DNA of 64,000 nt from Clostridiales bacterium (GTDB lineage: Bacteria; Bacillota; Clostridia; Christensenellales; JAISNN01), in contig JAISNN010000088.1 in the NCBI GenBank assembly GCA_031276195.1, positions 1 to 64,000 of the forward strand. Reading direction: 5' to 3'. Below the pieces are notes generated by a model. That model did no database searches. It had not been told where the DNA came from and was given only the letters and a program-made list of their open reading frames with translations. Position 1 is the first letter of the stretch; each line of letters opens with the position of its first letter. The position numbers and the translations under genes are program-made. Shown piece after piece: positions 18,667-27,953 of this stretch.

Positions 18667-19085
18667 GGCGGTTGGGGTCAAAGAGGATATTTTTTGCATA
18701 AGTTTGATTTAAGAGGTGAAAAATTGGGATATTTTGTCAATTTTTTACCTCTTATTTTTACCCTTTAAAGATTTGACATTAAATTAAAAAAGATATATCA
18801 TAAATATGGTCATAAATATGCGTATTTTAAAAGAAAGGGAAAATTAAATTTCTTTTGAATTTTAAAAAATCCTTTTAGGCGCGGTACTGTATCGCGGATT
18901 TAATGGCAAAATATCAACGCAAATATTATATCGTAGGGGCGGATAGGCTAAGAAAAATCCGTATTATAGTTTAATGTGTAAAACGGCGCGAAAAACGAGG
19001 CTCTATACCGCGTATTTTCGGAGAAAAAATTAGCGCGTATGTTATATCGCGGAGAGGTTGAAGTATATTTTGTGAAACGTGAATT
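18667..19085. other. Gene-free region with palindrome copies
   Basis: AT-rich sequence without a supported gene. It holds palindrome variants at 18880-18897 (CGCGGTACTGTATCGCGG) and weaker ones near 19000 and 19037, plus a T-rich stretch after an inverted repeat near 18715-18760 (GAGGTGAAAAATT ... TTTTTTACCTC) that may act as a terminator. Confidence 0.5.
18713..18757 (+). terminator. Possible terminator (AGAGGTGAAAAATT hairpin)
   Basis: AGAGGTGAAAAATT pairs with AATTTTTTACCTCTT around a loop of about 14 bases, followed by ATTTTTACCC. The first strong stem downstream of ypeB and its echoes. Confidence 0.5.
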
Positions 19086-19575
19086 GTGTTTTTTGGGGCT
19101 GAAAGTTGTTTTTTAGGCGGTACTATATCGCGGATATTTGGAATGAAAGTTGATATAGGTGTTATATTAAATGTTATATTATACGGGCGTAAGCGTATGC
19201 GGGGAAAGGGTTGATTGTGTTTTTTGGGGCGGAAAGTTGTTTTTTAGGCGGTACTATATCGCGGATATTTGGAATGAAAGTTGATATATATGTTATATTA
19301 AATGTTATATTATACGGGCGTAAGCGTATGCGTGGAAATGGTTGATTGTGTTTTTTGGGGATAAAAATTGTTTTTTTAGCGGTACTGTACCGCGGGTATT
19401 TGGAATGAAAGTTGATATATATGTTATATTAAATGTTATATTATACGGGCGTAAGCGTATGCGTGGAAATGGTTGATTGTGTTTTTTGGGGCGGAAAGTT
19501 GTTTTTTAGGCGGTACTATATCGCGAATATTTGGAATGAAAGTTGATATAGTTGATATATATGTTATAGGAGATC
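19086..19575. repeat. 131-bp tandem array upstream of the alkyltransferase gene
   Basis: Four copies begin at 19086, 19217, 19348 and 19479, giving an exact 131-bp period despite base divergence. Each opens GTGTTTTTTGGGG, contains the palindrome (19117 GGCGGTACTATATCGCGG and equivalents), then GGAATGAAAGTTGATATA and, in the first three, TACGGGCGTAAGCGTATGCG. The last copy is cut short and runs into the ribosome-binding site of the next gene. Confidence 0.9.
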
Positions 19576-19582
19576 TCTTTGT

Positions 19583-19879
19583 ATGAGTTTTTTTGACGAG
19601 GTGTACGAGGTTGTAAAAACCGTTCCGAAGGGAAGGGTTATAAGTTACGGCGGCGTCGCCGCGCGCTGCGGAAAGCCATCGGCGGCGCGGCAAGTCGGGT
19701 GGGCTTTGCACGTCAATCCCGATCCCGAGCGTATACCTTGCCATAGGGTGGTTACGAAAGACGGGCGGTGCAGCGCGGCTTTCGCTTTCGGCGGTGAGAA
19801 CGAACAGATCGCAAGGCTCTTGGCGGAAGGTGTGGAATTTGCGGACGGAAAGGTCGATATGGAGAAGTACGGGGTTTGA
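19583..19879 (+). CDS. Methylated-DNA-cysteine methyltransferase domain protein
   Basis: 98-residue single-domain member of the O6-alkylguanine-DNA alkyltransferase family. The active-site PCHRVV (residues 53-58) keeps the acceptor cysteine, distinguishing it from alkyltransferase-like proteins with Trp at this place; the helix-turn-helix segment PKGRVISYGGVAARCGKPSAARQVG is also clear. The N-terminal ribonuclease-like domain of Ogt/Ada is absent. The segment after PCHRVV is shorter than in Ogt. AGGAGATC precedes ATG 19583. Repair activity is inferred from the retained cysteine. Confidence 0.85.
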   Translation: MSFFDEVYEVVKTVPKGRVISYGGVAARCGKPSAARQVGWALHVNPDPERIPCHRVVTKDGRCSAAFAFGGENEQIARLLAEGVEFADGKVDMEKYGV

Positions 19880-19950
19880 GAACTCGTATTTATAGGTAAC
19901 GGATTAAAAGTTGATTAATATAACATTTTAAAAAATATTAAAAAAAAGTA

Positions 19951-19980
19951 TTGACAAACAAATAAATTTAAGTATATAAT
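19951..19980 (+). promoter_or_regulatory. Sigma-A promoter for the MMPL gene
   Basis: Perfect TTGACA (19951-19956), 18-bp spacer, perfect TATAAT (19975-19980). Confidence 0.8.
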
Positions 19981-19983
19981 GTA

Positions 19984-19997
19984 TTTAGATACCTAAA
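19984..19997. promoter_or_regulatory. Putative operator overlapping the MMPL transcription start
   Basis: Inverted repeat TTTAG-ATAC-CTAAA immediately after the -10 box, covering the expected start site; a second imperfect one (AAACA...TGTTT) lies at 19995-20015. The layout suits a repressor of TetR or MarR type (inference); no regulator gene is adjacent. Confidence 0.5.
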
Positions 19998-20016
19998 CAG
20001 TTGCAGTAGTTGTTTG

Positions 20017-20240
20017 GAAAAAGCAAGCAAAGATATGACGGAAAGCAAGTAAAGTTATGACGAAAAGCAAGCAAAGATATAACGAAAAGCAAGCAAAGAT
20101 ATAACGAAAAGCAAGCAAAGATATAACGAAAAGCAAGCAAAGTTATAACAAAAAGCAAGCAAAGTTATAACAAAAAGCAAGTAAAGATATGACGGAAAGC
20201 AAGCGAAAACAAAAGAAAGGCATAACGAAAAGCAAAAAAA
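20017..20240 (+). repeat. 22-bp tandem repeats in the MMPL 5' leader
   Basis: About nine copies of a 22-bp unit, AAGCAAGCAAAGATATAACG with AA, differing by one to three bases (GTTATAACA, GATATGACGG). They lie between the promoter and ATG 20364, so they should be transcribed as part of a ~375-nt leader. Confidence 0.85.
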
Positions 20241-20363
20241 CGAGATATAAAAGCCTTATAAAGATTCGGTTTTTAGCATATAGATAGAAAAATATTTAAT
20301 AATCGGCGCGCGGAAAAAAAATTGCGGCTGCGGCGCGCGGAAACAAAGGAGTTACATAGTTTT

Positions 20364-23300
20364 ATGATTAAAAAAATTGCGGAATTTGTCGTGAACAAGC
20401 GGATTGCCATAGTCGTTTTGGTTTTGGCGTTCGCCGCGCTCTGCGGATATTGGACGACGAAAATTGAAGTGAATTACGATTTCATAAAATATCTGCAATC
20501 GGATACCGATTCGGTCAAGGCGATCGACGCTATGAAAGAGGAATTCGGAATGACGGGAACGTCCGAAGTTATGGTCAAAAATTTGACGCTCGGCGAAGCG
20601 AAAGAGATTCAAGGCAGGCTCGCGGACGTCGAGGGCATTAAGACCGTAAACTTTTTTAACACGCCCGTATACTTTCTCGACGAGGACGGCGACGGCACGG
20701 GCGACGCGCTCTTTAAATTGTTTTTCGACGGCGACGACTATTCGGTCAAGGGCGAAAACGTCGTTTCGGAGATCGGAGAAATCTTAAAAGATCACGATAT
20801 CGCTTTTAACGGCGCGCTGGTTCAGAACGTTGAACTGAAAAACAGGATTCAAGAGCAGATCCCGATGGCGACCGCCGTCGCTGTTTTGGTCGCGGCGATT
20901 ATCTTGATTTTGACTTCAAAATCGTGGTTCGAGGCGTTGATTGTAGGCGTGATGCTGGGCGTTGCGGTCGTCATAAATTTGGGGACGAATTATCTTCTCG
21001 GAGAAATTTCTTTCGTTACACAATCAATCGCGGCGATATTGCAACTCGCGCTCACGATAGATTATTCGCTTATGCTCCTGCATCAATACCGTGAGGAACT
21101 GTCTTTCGGCGCGGGCGCGGCGGACGCTATGAAAAACGCCCTCGCAAAAACGGCTTCGCCCATTTCGTCGTCGGCGTTGACGACCGTCGCGGGGCTGGGC
21201 GCGATTATGCTGATGAGTTTTACGCTCGGCTTCGATATCGGGCTGGTTCTCTCGAAAGCGGTTTTGTGCAGTATGGTTTCGGTCTTTTTGCTCATGCCGC
21301 CCCTGGTCGTCATATTCGCAAAACAGATCAAAAAATCGGAACATAAGGACATAATAAAAGAACCGAATAAGAAAAATACGAGATTCGCTAAGGGCATAAA
21401 CAAAATCAAAAAGCCCGCCGCGGTCTTTTTCGCGTTGGTTTTGATCGGATCGTACTTCGTTCAAACGGGCGTGAACTTTATTTATCTCGAAACCGCAAAA
21501 GATATGGTCGGAAAGAAAAACGCCGTTGAGGAACGCTTCGGATACAGCAACCTTATGATGGTTATGACGCCGAAAGCCGAAACGGATGAGGATTACGCGA
21601 AACATTCCGCGCTCGTCGAATGGCTCAAAACGCAGACGAATTCCGAAGGTAAACCCGTATACCGCGACGCTCTCTCCACCGTAACGCTGACGCGCCGCCC
21701 CGTGAACGCAAGCGAAGCGGCAAACCTGCTCGGAATCGACGAAAAATTGACGGGACAACTTTTCGGAATGTATTATCTCGAACGCGGAATCGCGGACGGC
21801 GGCGCGGAAGAGATGTCGATGAAAGAATTCTCCGCATACCTCAACGGAATCTTGTCCGGAAAAAACGAACCGCCCTTTGACTTCGATATAAGAGAGGTCT
21901 TGGGAGAGGAAACCGCGGACGTTTTGACGGGGCTTTTGGGCTTTATAGACGAAGGAATCAATGCGGACGGATTGTACGCCTTTTTGCAAAACGAGAGCGT
22001 TAAAAATCTCGGAATCGACCTTTCGGGGCTGCCGAAAGAATATATAAATCAAATTTTCGGAATGTATTACGCCGAAAAAGGACTGTTCAACGAAAAAGCC
22101 TCCCTCCGTGAGGTCATTAACTATCTCGACGAAAAACTCGAAAATCCGGGCGCGGACGGAATCGACGTCGGCGCGTTCTTGACGGAGGACGAAAAAACGG
22201 CGGTCCGCGCTTTCGCAAAACTGCTGAACGCTCTAAACGACGAAACGGGATTGTCCCCGGGCGATTTTTACGGCGTCTTGACGGACGGGGATATTCAATC
22301 TCTCGGGATATCGTTCGGAAATATCACGGAGGCGCATATAAAGCACGTCTACGCATACTATAATTTCCAAAAATTCCAAAAGGAAGGCGGAGTTTATAAA
22401 ATTTCCGTGTGCGAATTCGTCGGCTACCTCAACGAAATCGCGAAAGGCGGCGCGGAAGCGGAGATGATCAAGGGGATTTTAGGCGAAACGAATTTTGATA
22501 TCCTTATGAATTACGTTTCGCTCCTGAACGGCGTCATCGGCATAATTCCGCAAGAATATACGCCCGATGAACTATTCGATATGATTCAAGGCGGCGGTCT
22601 CGACGGGGCGTTCGGGCTGTCTTTCGCGGAGTTTCCGAAGGGATATATAAAGCAGTTGTACGGAATGTACTACTACGCGAACGGCTTTTTAGACGACGCG
22701 AAGTTTTCTATGTATGATTTGATCAAATATCTCGCGGAGGCGTCCGCCGGAGATGCCGAATCAAACGTCGACCTGAACGCCCTCTTGGGAAACGGCGGCG
22801 CGGACGTATTGCGGGCGGCGGCGTTTATGCTGGATCTTGCGCTTTCGGAAACGCCCGTTTCGCCGTCGGCATTCTTTGAGGCGGAGGAGTTTGAGGGGAT
22901 TTTGAATTCGTTCGAGGGAATCGGTGGCTATATCAACCACATATACGCGTATTATAATTTTAAGCAAATGACGGGAGATTATAAAATCACCCCCGGCGAC
23001 TTTATCGTCTATCTATGCGGAGCGGCGAGAGGAGCCGAAAACGTCAAAACGACGCTCGATATCGAAAACCTCTTAAAGGATACGGGCATAGACTTTGAAC
23101 TCGTACAAAAAGGCGCGGGAATGTTGGAAGCGGCGATCGCGCTCTTGGATAATACGGATAATACGTATACGCCGGAGGAATTTCAAACGGCTATAAAAAG
23201 CAGGCTTTCAAGTTACGGCGGCGACGCCGCGGACTTGGCGGAGAAAATCGATATCGCGTATATAAATCAAATCTTCGGAATGTATTACTACCACGACGAC

Positions 23301-26300
23301 AGAATGAACGGAGACGGATACGATAAGATAAATATGAAAAACCTTTTGGCGTTCGGAGACGGGCTCGTTTCGGGAGACATTCCTTTCCCGATCGACGTCA
23401 AAGAACTGCTCGGCGAAAACGCGGCGTTTTTGAGGGCGGCGAAAAGTTTCTCGGACATTTTGCAACCGTCAATACCGGATCAATATGAAAACGAATATAC
23501 TTATGACGGGCTTTATACCGCTTTGACGGAGGACAAGATAAAAAACGCGGTCGATATCACGAATATAGACGGAAAGGGAACGGGAATCACAAAGGACTAT
23601 TTGGAAATTTTGTACGCGTGGAAACAGTATAAAAAACACGGAATGACGCTCGGGACGTTGGATTTGACGGATGCGGTGAAAGCACTTTTTAAACTCGCGG
23701 ATATGGCGGGACGGGGAATAGATTCCTCTACGCAAAGTCTTATCAACGTAAGTGTCGCGGGTTTGATTTTGTTTAATCCCGATAAATACAAAGGGCTGAC
23801 ATGGGACAAAGCGGCCGACACCATCGTTCCGTTATCCGGCGGACAAGCAACGCGCGAGACGGTCGAACTCGCGTACGCCGTCGAATTCTTTGAAAAGCAA
23901 AGAATAGGCGTTAGCGACAACGCGGGCGATTTGTTCGCTTTTGTAGCGGACGAGATGACGGAGCCGGGAAATCCCGCCTATTTGGGAATCGTGAGCGATA
24001 TGCTGAAAGGCGGCGCGCTGAACCTCTTGAAAGCCGCCGTCAAAATGAGCGAAGAAGCGGAGATATGCAAAACGCATACGGAAATGGCGGAGACGCTGAA
24101 CGGCTACGCGGAAGTCTTCGGCTTGAAGGGCGAAAACGGAAAAGACGCGGTTCCCGACGCGCTCGTGAAACAACTGTATATACTCTATTGGGGAAACCGC
24201 GGTTTTTCAAATATGGAAAACAACAAGAAACCGAGGGATGTCGTTTTGAAAGACCTTTTGGAATATCTGTCGTCCGCGGTAACGCCCGAATCGGAAAACT
24301 TTGAGGAGTTTATATATAACAACGTTCTCGTTCCCGTCCTGTCGGGCTTTGTAAAGGAGGGCGCGCCGAAAGAGGATTCGGAAAACGAAGCGAAAAAACT
24401 TATCGCCCTCGCCGCGGGAATTTTTTCGGACGTCGATAAAAACCTCAAAACACCGCTGACATACGCCGAAACCGCGGAAATTCTGAAAGAATATATGTCC
24501 GTCCTTGCTACGGACGGGGAAATTCCCGTCACGGAACTTACCGAACAAGCGTACGCGATGTATTATTATAACGCCGAAACCGAGAAGGCTTTAAAAGGAG
24601 TTTTGTTGACGGATTTAGCGAAATTCTTAGGGGGATTGATCGACGAAAATCAAACGGCGTATAACCCCGTCATCGCGGACGCGCTCGGCGAAAACGCGGA
24701 CGCGGCGGCGGAAATTTTCGGAATCGTAAAGGAACTTTACGGCGATATAAATAAGCCGCTTTCCGTGTCCGAAACGGTCGAAAAATTGACGGAATATACG
24801 TCGGGTATGGACGGCGCGCTGAAAATCGACGGAGAACTTATCGAACAGGCGTGCATATTGTACCTTTCCGCGAATGATTATAAAGGGATCGGGTTTGAAA
24901 GAGCGGTTGCGGTCGCCGATATTCTCGGAGTGATTTCCGGTTCGCTCGAAAACGAGAACGGGCTTATATACGGAATCGTGTTCGGCACCCTCGCGGGCGA
25001 AAACCCCGACGAAACGAAAATCGCCGAAACGAAAGAAACAATCGAAACGATTAAAAATGCGGCTCTCGCCGCCGCGTTCTTAAATACGCAATACGATATC
25101 GGCGAAATCGCCTCTCTCTTGGAGGGCTTGTCGGAGATCGAAGGGTTGGATTTCGATATCGGCGGCGAATTGATCGAACAGGCGTTCGTTATGTACTTTT
25201 CGGGCAAAGGTGAAACCGCCGCGGAGCCGATCGGCTTTTTGGAAACCGTAAGATATATAAGAGATCTGATCGACGGCGACGGAAAGAACGATAACGCGCT
25301 GATCGCGGGCTTTTTGGGCGCGGACTTAAAGGACGCTTTGATTTTGGCGGAGAAGTTGGCGAAGGAAAGCGGCGATCCCGTTTCGTATGAGGACGCCGGA
25401 GCGTTGATCGAAAAATATTTGAACGGTTTGAACGGCGCGGATCCCGAAGCGGGCGCGGGCGTGTTCGGCGAAACGGATTTCGGTATCGCGGACGGCGCGG
25501 ACTATACCGCCCTTATGCTCCAAGCCTATATTATGTACGCCGGAAACAAAAACACCCTCCCGGCGCATAAAGCCGAATTAACGGACATTTTTGAATACGC
25601 CGTTTCGCTGACGGAGAACGGCGGCGGCGAATTCGGTTCGGTCATAGAGGGGCTTTTGGACGGGCTTTTCGACGGAGAATTATCTCCCGAAGCGGTCTCG
25701 GAATTGACCGAAAGCGTCCGCGCGTTCCTTAGCGGAACGAATTCAAAAAAGACCTATACCGATCTTGCGAACGAAATAAATTTACTCGCGGAAGCCGTTA
25801 AAGGGATCGCGGAAGACGCGGAAACCGCCGAAATCGACGCGCGTCTGTTCGAGCAAGTCTACGTTATGAAAATGTTGGAGGAAAATACTCTGCCGACGGA
25901 GAAAGTTACCGTTTCCGATTTGGTTTCATTCCTATACGAGATAATCGACGACGACATCGTTTCGGGCTTTATAGACGGCGGAATGCGCGCCGAAATAGAC
26001 GACTACCGCGATTCGCTGAATACCGCGGAGGCGATGTTCAACGGAAAAGAATATTCCAGAATGGTCTTTACGTTCGATCTTCCCGCGTCCGGGGACGAGG
26101 CTTTCGCTTTTACCCTCAGCCTCAAAGCGAAAGCGGAGGAACTCTTCGGACGGGACGCCAGAATCGCGGGGAACAGCGTCGTCTTAAAAGATATCAGCGT
26201 AAATTTTGAAAAAGATACGGTCGTAACCTCCGTCGCGTCTATTATATTTGTGTTTTTGATCATCGCGCTGATCTATAAATCGTTTATGATTCCCGTCATT

Positions 26301-26858
26301 TTGGTTCTGCTCATTCAAGCGGCGACTTGGATCGCATTCTCAATGGCGGTTATTCTCGGCGAACCCGTGTACTTTATGGCGTATACCGTGGTTTCGTGCA
26401 TACAAATGGGCGCGGCGGTCGATTACGGAATACTTTTGTCCACAAAATACCTGTATAACAGAAAGTTTATGAATAAAAAAGACGCGGCGGGCTGCGCCGT
26501 AAAAGATTCGTTGAAAACGATTTTGACCTCCGGTTCGATTATGGTGATCGCGGGCTTCATACTTTATATCGCGTCTACCACGCTGGTGCTTTCAAGTATC
26601 GGTATGTACATTTTCAGAGGCGTGGGAATGTCGATCTTGATGACGATCTTTATACTGCCCGCGCTGCTCTTAATCTTTGACGGGTGGATCGAAAAGACAA
26701 CCAAAAACGCGGACTTCTATAAGGGCGGCAAAACGATCGACGGAGGAGATTTTAAGTTTAAAGACGAGAACGGTGTTTCGATTCCGCTGGAAAGACAAAC
26801 GGACGAGAAAGGCGGCTTGTTTTTCGGGAGCGGAGAAACGGACGGAAATGAAAATTAA
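20364..26858 (+). CDS. Giant MMPL/RND-family membrane protein with ~14 repeats in the extracytoplasmic loop
   Basis: 2164 residues, versus roughly 700-1100 for most Bacillota MMPL proteins. Two RND halves are evident: TM1 at 13-30, then TM2-6 (about 172-335; TIDYSLMLLHQYREE), and a second half from about residue 1890 (VASIIFVFLIIALIYKSF; AVDYGILLSTKYLYNRK). The TIDYS/AVDYG segments correspond to the conserved proton-relay helices. Between them, residues 458-1860 hold about 14 diverged ~95-115-residue repeats with the signature YINQIFGMYYxxxG followed by a helix like LxDLxxYL. ATG 20364 is chosen (AAAGGAG upstream) over a TTG at 20322. Substrate unknown; exporters of this class move lipids, surfactants or peptides. 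Confidence 0.9.
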   Translation: MIKKIAEFVVNKRIAIVVLVLAFAALCGYWTTKIEVNYDFIKYLQSDTDSVKAIDAMKEEFGMTGTSEVMVKNLTLGEAKEIQGRLADVEGIKTVNFFNTPVYFLDEDGDGTGDALFKLFFDGDDYSVKGENVVSEIGEILKDHDIAFNGALVQNVELKNRIQEQIPMATAVAVLVAAIILILTSKSWFEALIVGVMLGVAVVINLGTNYLLGEISFVTQSIAAILQLALTIDYSLMLLHQYREELSFGAGAADAMKNALAKTASPISSSALTTVAGLGAIMLMSFTLGFDIGLVLSKAVLCSMVSVFLLMPPLVVIFAKQIKKSEHKDIIKEPNKKNTRFAKGINKIKKPAAVFFALVLIGSYFVQTGVNFIYLETAKDMVGKKNAVEERFGYSNLMMVMTPKAETDEDYAKHSALVEWLKTQTNSEGKPVYRDALSTVTLTRRPVNASEAANLLGIDEKLTGQLFGMYYLERGIADGGAEEMSMKEFSAYLNGILSGKNEPPFDFDIREVLGEETADVLTGLLGFIDEGINADGLYAFLQNESVKNLGIDLSGLPKEYINQIFGMYYAEKGLFNEKASLREVINYLDEKLENPGADGIDVGAFLTEDEKTAVRAFAKLLNALNDETGLSPGDFYGVLTDGDIQSLGISFGNITEAHIKHVYAYYNFQKFQKEGGVYKISVCEFVGYLNEIAKGGAEAEMIKGILGETNFDILMNYVSLLNGVIGIIPQEYTPDELFDMIQGGGLDGAFGLSFAEFPKGYIKQLYGMYYYANGFLDDAKFSMYDLIKYLAEASAGDAESNVDLNALLGNGGADVLRAAAFMLDLALSETPVSPSAFFEAEEFEGILNSFEGIGGYINHIYAYYNFKQMTGDYKITPGDFIVYLCGAARGAENVKTTLDIENLLKDTGIDFELVQKGAGMLEAAIALLDNTDNTYTPEEFQTAIKSRLSSYGGDAADLAEKIDIAYINQIFGMYYYHDDRMNGDGYDKINMKNLLAFGDGLVSGDIPFPIDVKELLGENAAFLRAAKSFSDILQPSIPDQYENEYTYDGLYTALTEDKIKNAVDITNIDGKGTGITKDYLEILYAWKQYKKHGMTLGTLDLTDAVKALFKLADMAGRGIDSSTQSLINVSVAGLILFNPDKYKGLTWDKAADTIVPLSGGQATRETVELAYAVEFFEKQRIGVSDNAGDLFAFVADEMTEPGNPAYLGIVSDMLKGGALNLLKAAVKMSEEAEICKTHTEMAETLNGYAEVFGLKGENGKDAVPDALVKQLYILYWGNRGFSNMENNKKPRDVVLKDLLEYLSSAVTPESENFEEFIYNNVLVPVLSGFVKEGAPKEDSENEAKKLIALAAGIFSDVDKNLKTPLTYAETAEILKEYMSVLATDGEIPVTELTEQAYAMYYYNAETEKALKGVLLTDLAKFLGGLIDENQTAYNPVIADALGENADAAAEIFGIVKELYGDINKPLSVSETVEKLTEYTSGMDGALKIDGELIEQACILYLSANDYKGIGFERAVAVADILGVISGSLENENGLIYGIVFGTLAGENPDETKIAETKETIETIKNAALAAAFLNTQYDIGEIASLLEGLSEIEGLDFDIGGELIEQAFVMYFSGKGETAAEPIGFLETVRYIRDLIDGDGKNDNALIAGFLGADLKDALILAEKLAKESGDPVSYEDAGALIEKYLNGLNGADPEAGAGVFGETDFGIADGADYTALMLQAYIMYAGNKNTLPAHKAELTDIFEYAVSLTENGGGEFGSVIEGLLDGLFDGELSPEAVSELTESVRAFLSGTNSKKTYTDLANEINLLAEAVKGIAEDAETAEIDARLFEQVYVMKMLEENTLPTEKVTVSDLVSFLYEIIDDDIVSGFIDGGMRAEIDDYRDSLNTAEAMFNGKEYSRMVFTFDLPASGDEAFAFTLSLKAKAEELFGRDARIAGNSVVLKDISVNFEKDTVVTSVASIIFVFLIIALIYKSFMIPVILVLLIQAATWIAFSMAVILGEPVYFMAYTVVSCIQMGAAVDYGILLSTKYLYNRKFMNKKDAAGCAVKDSLKTILTSGSIMVIAGFILYIASTTLVLSSIGMYIFRGVGMSILMTIFILPALLLIFDGWIEKTTKNADFYKGGKTIDGGDFKFKDENGVSIPLERQTDEKGGLFFGSGETDGNEN

Positions 26859-27260
26859 TTAATACGGACTTTTTGCGTCAATGACGACGGGGAACGGAAA
26901 GGGCGCATTCTAAAACTTATTCAAGATTATTCGCCCGTTTCAAGGGGACGGGACGGCCGCTTCTGAAAGGAAATTTCAGCCAAAATAAAATTACGCGAAT
27001 AAACGACGGATTGCCGCGCATTCTATTAGCGAACCGATAAATGATTTTGTCTATCGAAAGCCTTCCTTGATACGGAAAACGGAGATATATATGAGGATCG
27101 CGTCTTTTTAGACGCCAAAAAAATCCCGCGCTTTCCGGATTTCGGCGGACGGACGGTGATATTTGAGTTTTTGGGTTCGTCAAAATATGAACGTTTTTTA
27201 AACAAGCGGAGACGTTTTTCCGCCGATTGCAAAAACGTTCAAAAAAAAGGAAGGTGAGCG
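26859..27260. other. Gene-free region between MMPL and yqzL
   Basis: Unlike most gaps here, it is not visibly built of tandem repeats. It has a small hairpin GCGTC-TTTTTA-GACGC at about 27103-27118, with no following T run. I find no convincing gene or RNA. Confidence 0.4.
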
Positions 27261-27359
27261 GTGGAAAATAAGGAAAGACTTTGGGACATTTTTTCGCGGA
27301 CGGGTAATCCGTGCGTGTACAGGCTTTATAAGGCGGTCAAAGACCCCGAATCAAAGTGA
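27261..27359 (+). CDS. yqzL: YqzL-like micro-protein
   Basis: 32-residue reading frame starting at GTG 27261 with a strong AAGGAAGG five bases upstream. The product contains LWDIFSRTGNPCVYRLYKAV, matching the YqzL pattern (W-x-x-F-S-x-T-G-N-x-x-x-Y-x-x-x-K) of small Bacillota proteins encoded between era and recO. It lies directly upstream of recO here, which supports the assignment. It is shorter than the ~45-residue Bacillus protein. Function is unknown in the family. Its tail is echoed 73 bp downstream. Confidence 0.75.
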   Translation: MENKERLWDIFSRTGNPCVYRLYKAVKDPESK

Positions 27360-27953
27360 TTTTAGCGTGTAAAGCGTATGCGCCGCCGGATAATCTCAAA
27401 ATAAGACGGTCAAAGACCGCGAATAAAAGAGGTTTTCTTAGGCGTATGCGTCGCTTGACGACCTATAAATAAAAGACGGCGCGGCAGCCGGATCGGAGGA
27501 TTCGATTCACATTCGGCGGCGTTTATAAAGGCAAGGTTGTTATAGCGCATAAGTTATAATGAACGGGGCGTAAATTTTCGGTATTTCAGGCGGTATAGTA
27601 CCGTCGGATTTGAGAGAAAATATCTATCGGATTTAAAGGATAAAAACCATTGGATTCGAGGGATAAATACCGTTTCGGTTCGGAACGGCGCGGAAGCGGA
27701 TAATTGCGGGATATTTCCCGGGCGAGCAAAAGCGGATTCTTTCTTGCGGTCGCCCGGATGCAAAAAAAAGAACGGGTAAAACCCGTCTTGGCGGAGAATG
27801 GCTTAACAGCCGCGGAGACGTCGCCGCTTTTTGTCCTGCCGCGATTGATATAGATTGCGACCTTTATAACGGTTTGCGTGAAAAAAAATAACGCCTTACG
27901 AATTCAAAAAAATGTCTTGACGGAAATTCCAAAAACAAAACGGAGTAATTATA
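27360..27953. other. Gene-free region between yqzL and recO
   Basis: Begins with an echo of the yqzL 3' end (CGGTCAAAGACC at 27334 and 27407). A palindrome copy, GGCGGTATAGTACCGTCGG, is at 27589-27607, and small hairpins (ACGGGTAAAACCCGT near 27773) follow. A TATAAT at 27555 lacks a -35. No gene recognised. Confidence 0.5.

Noticed and set aside
20017-20240. 22-bp repeats as a possible CRISPR array
   Set aside because: Units are directly adjacent with no unique spacers, and no cas genes are nearby.
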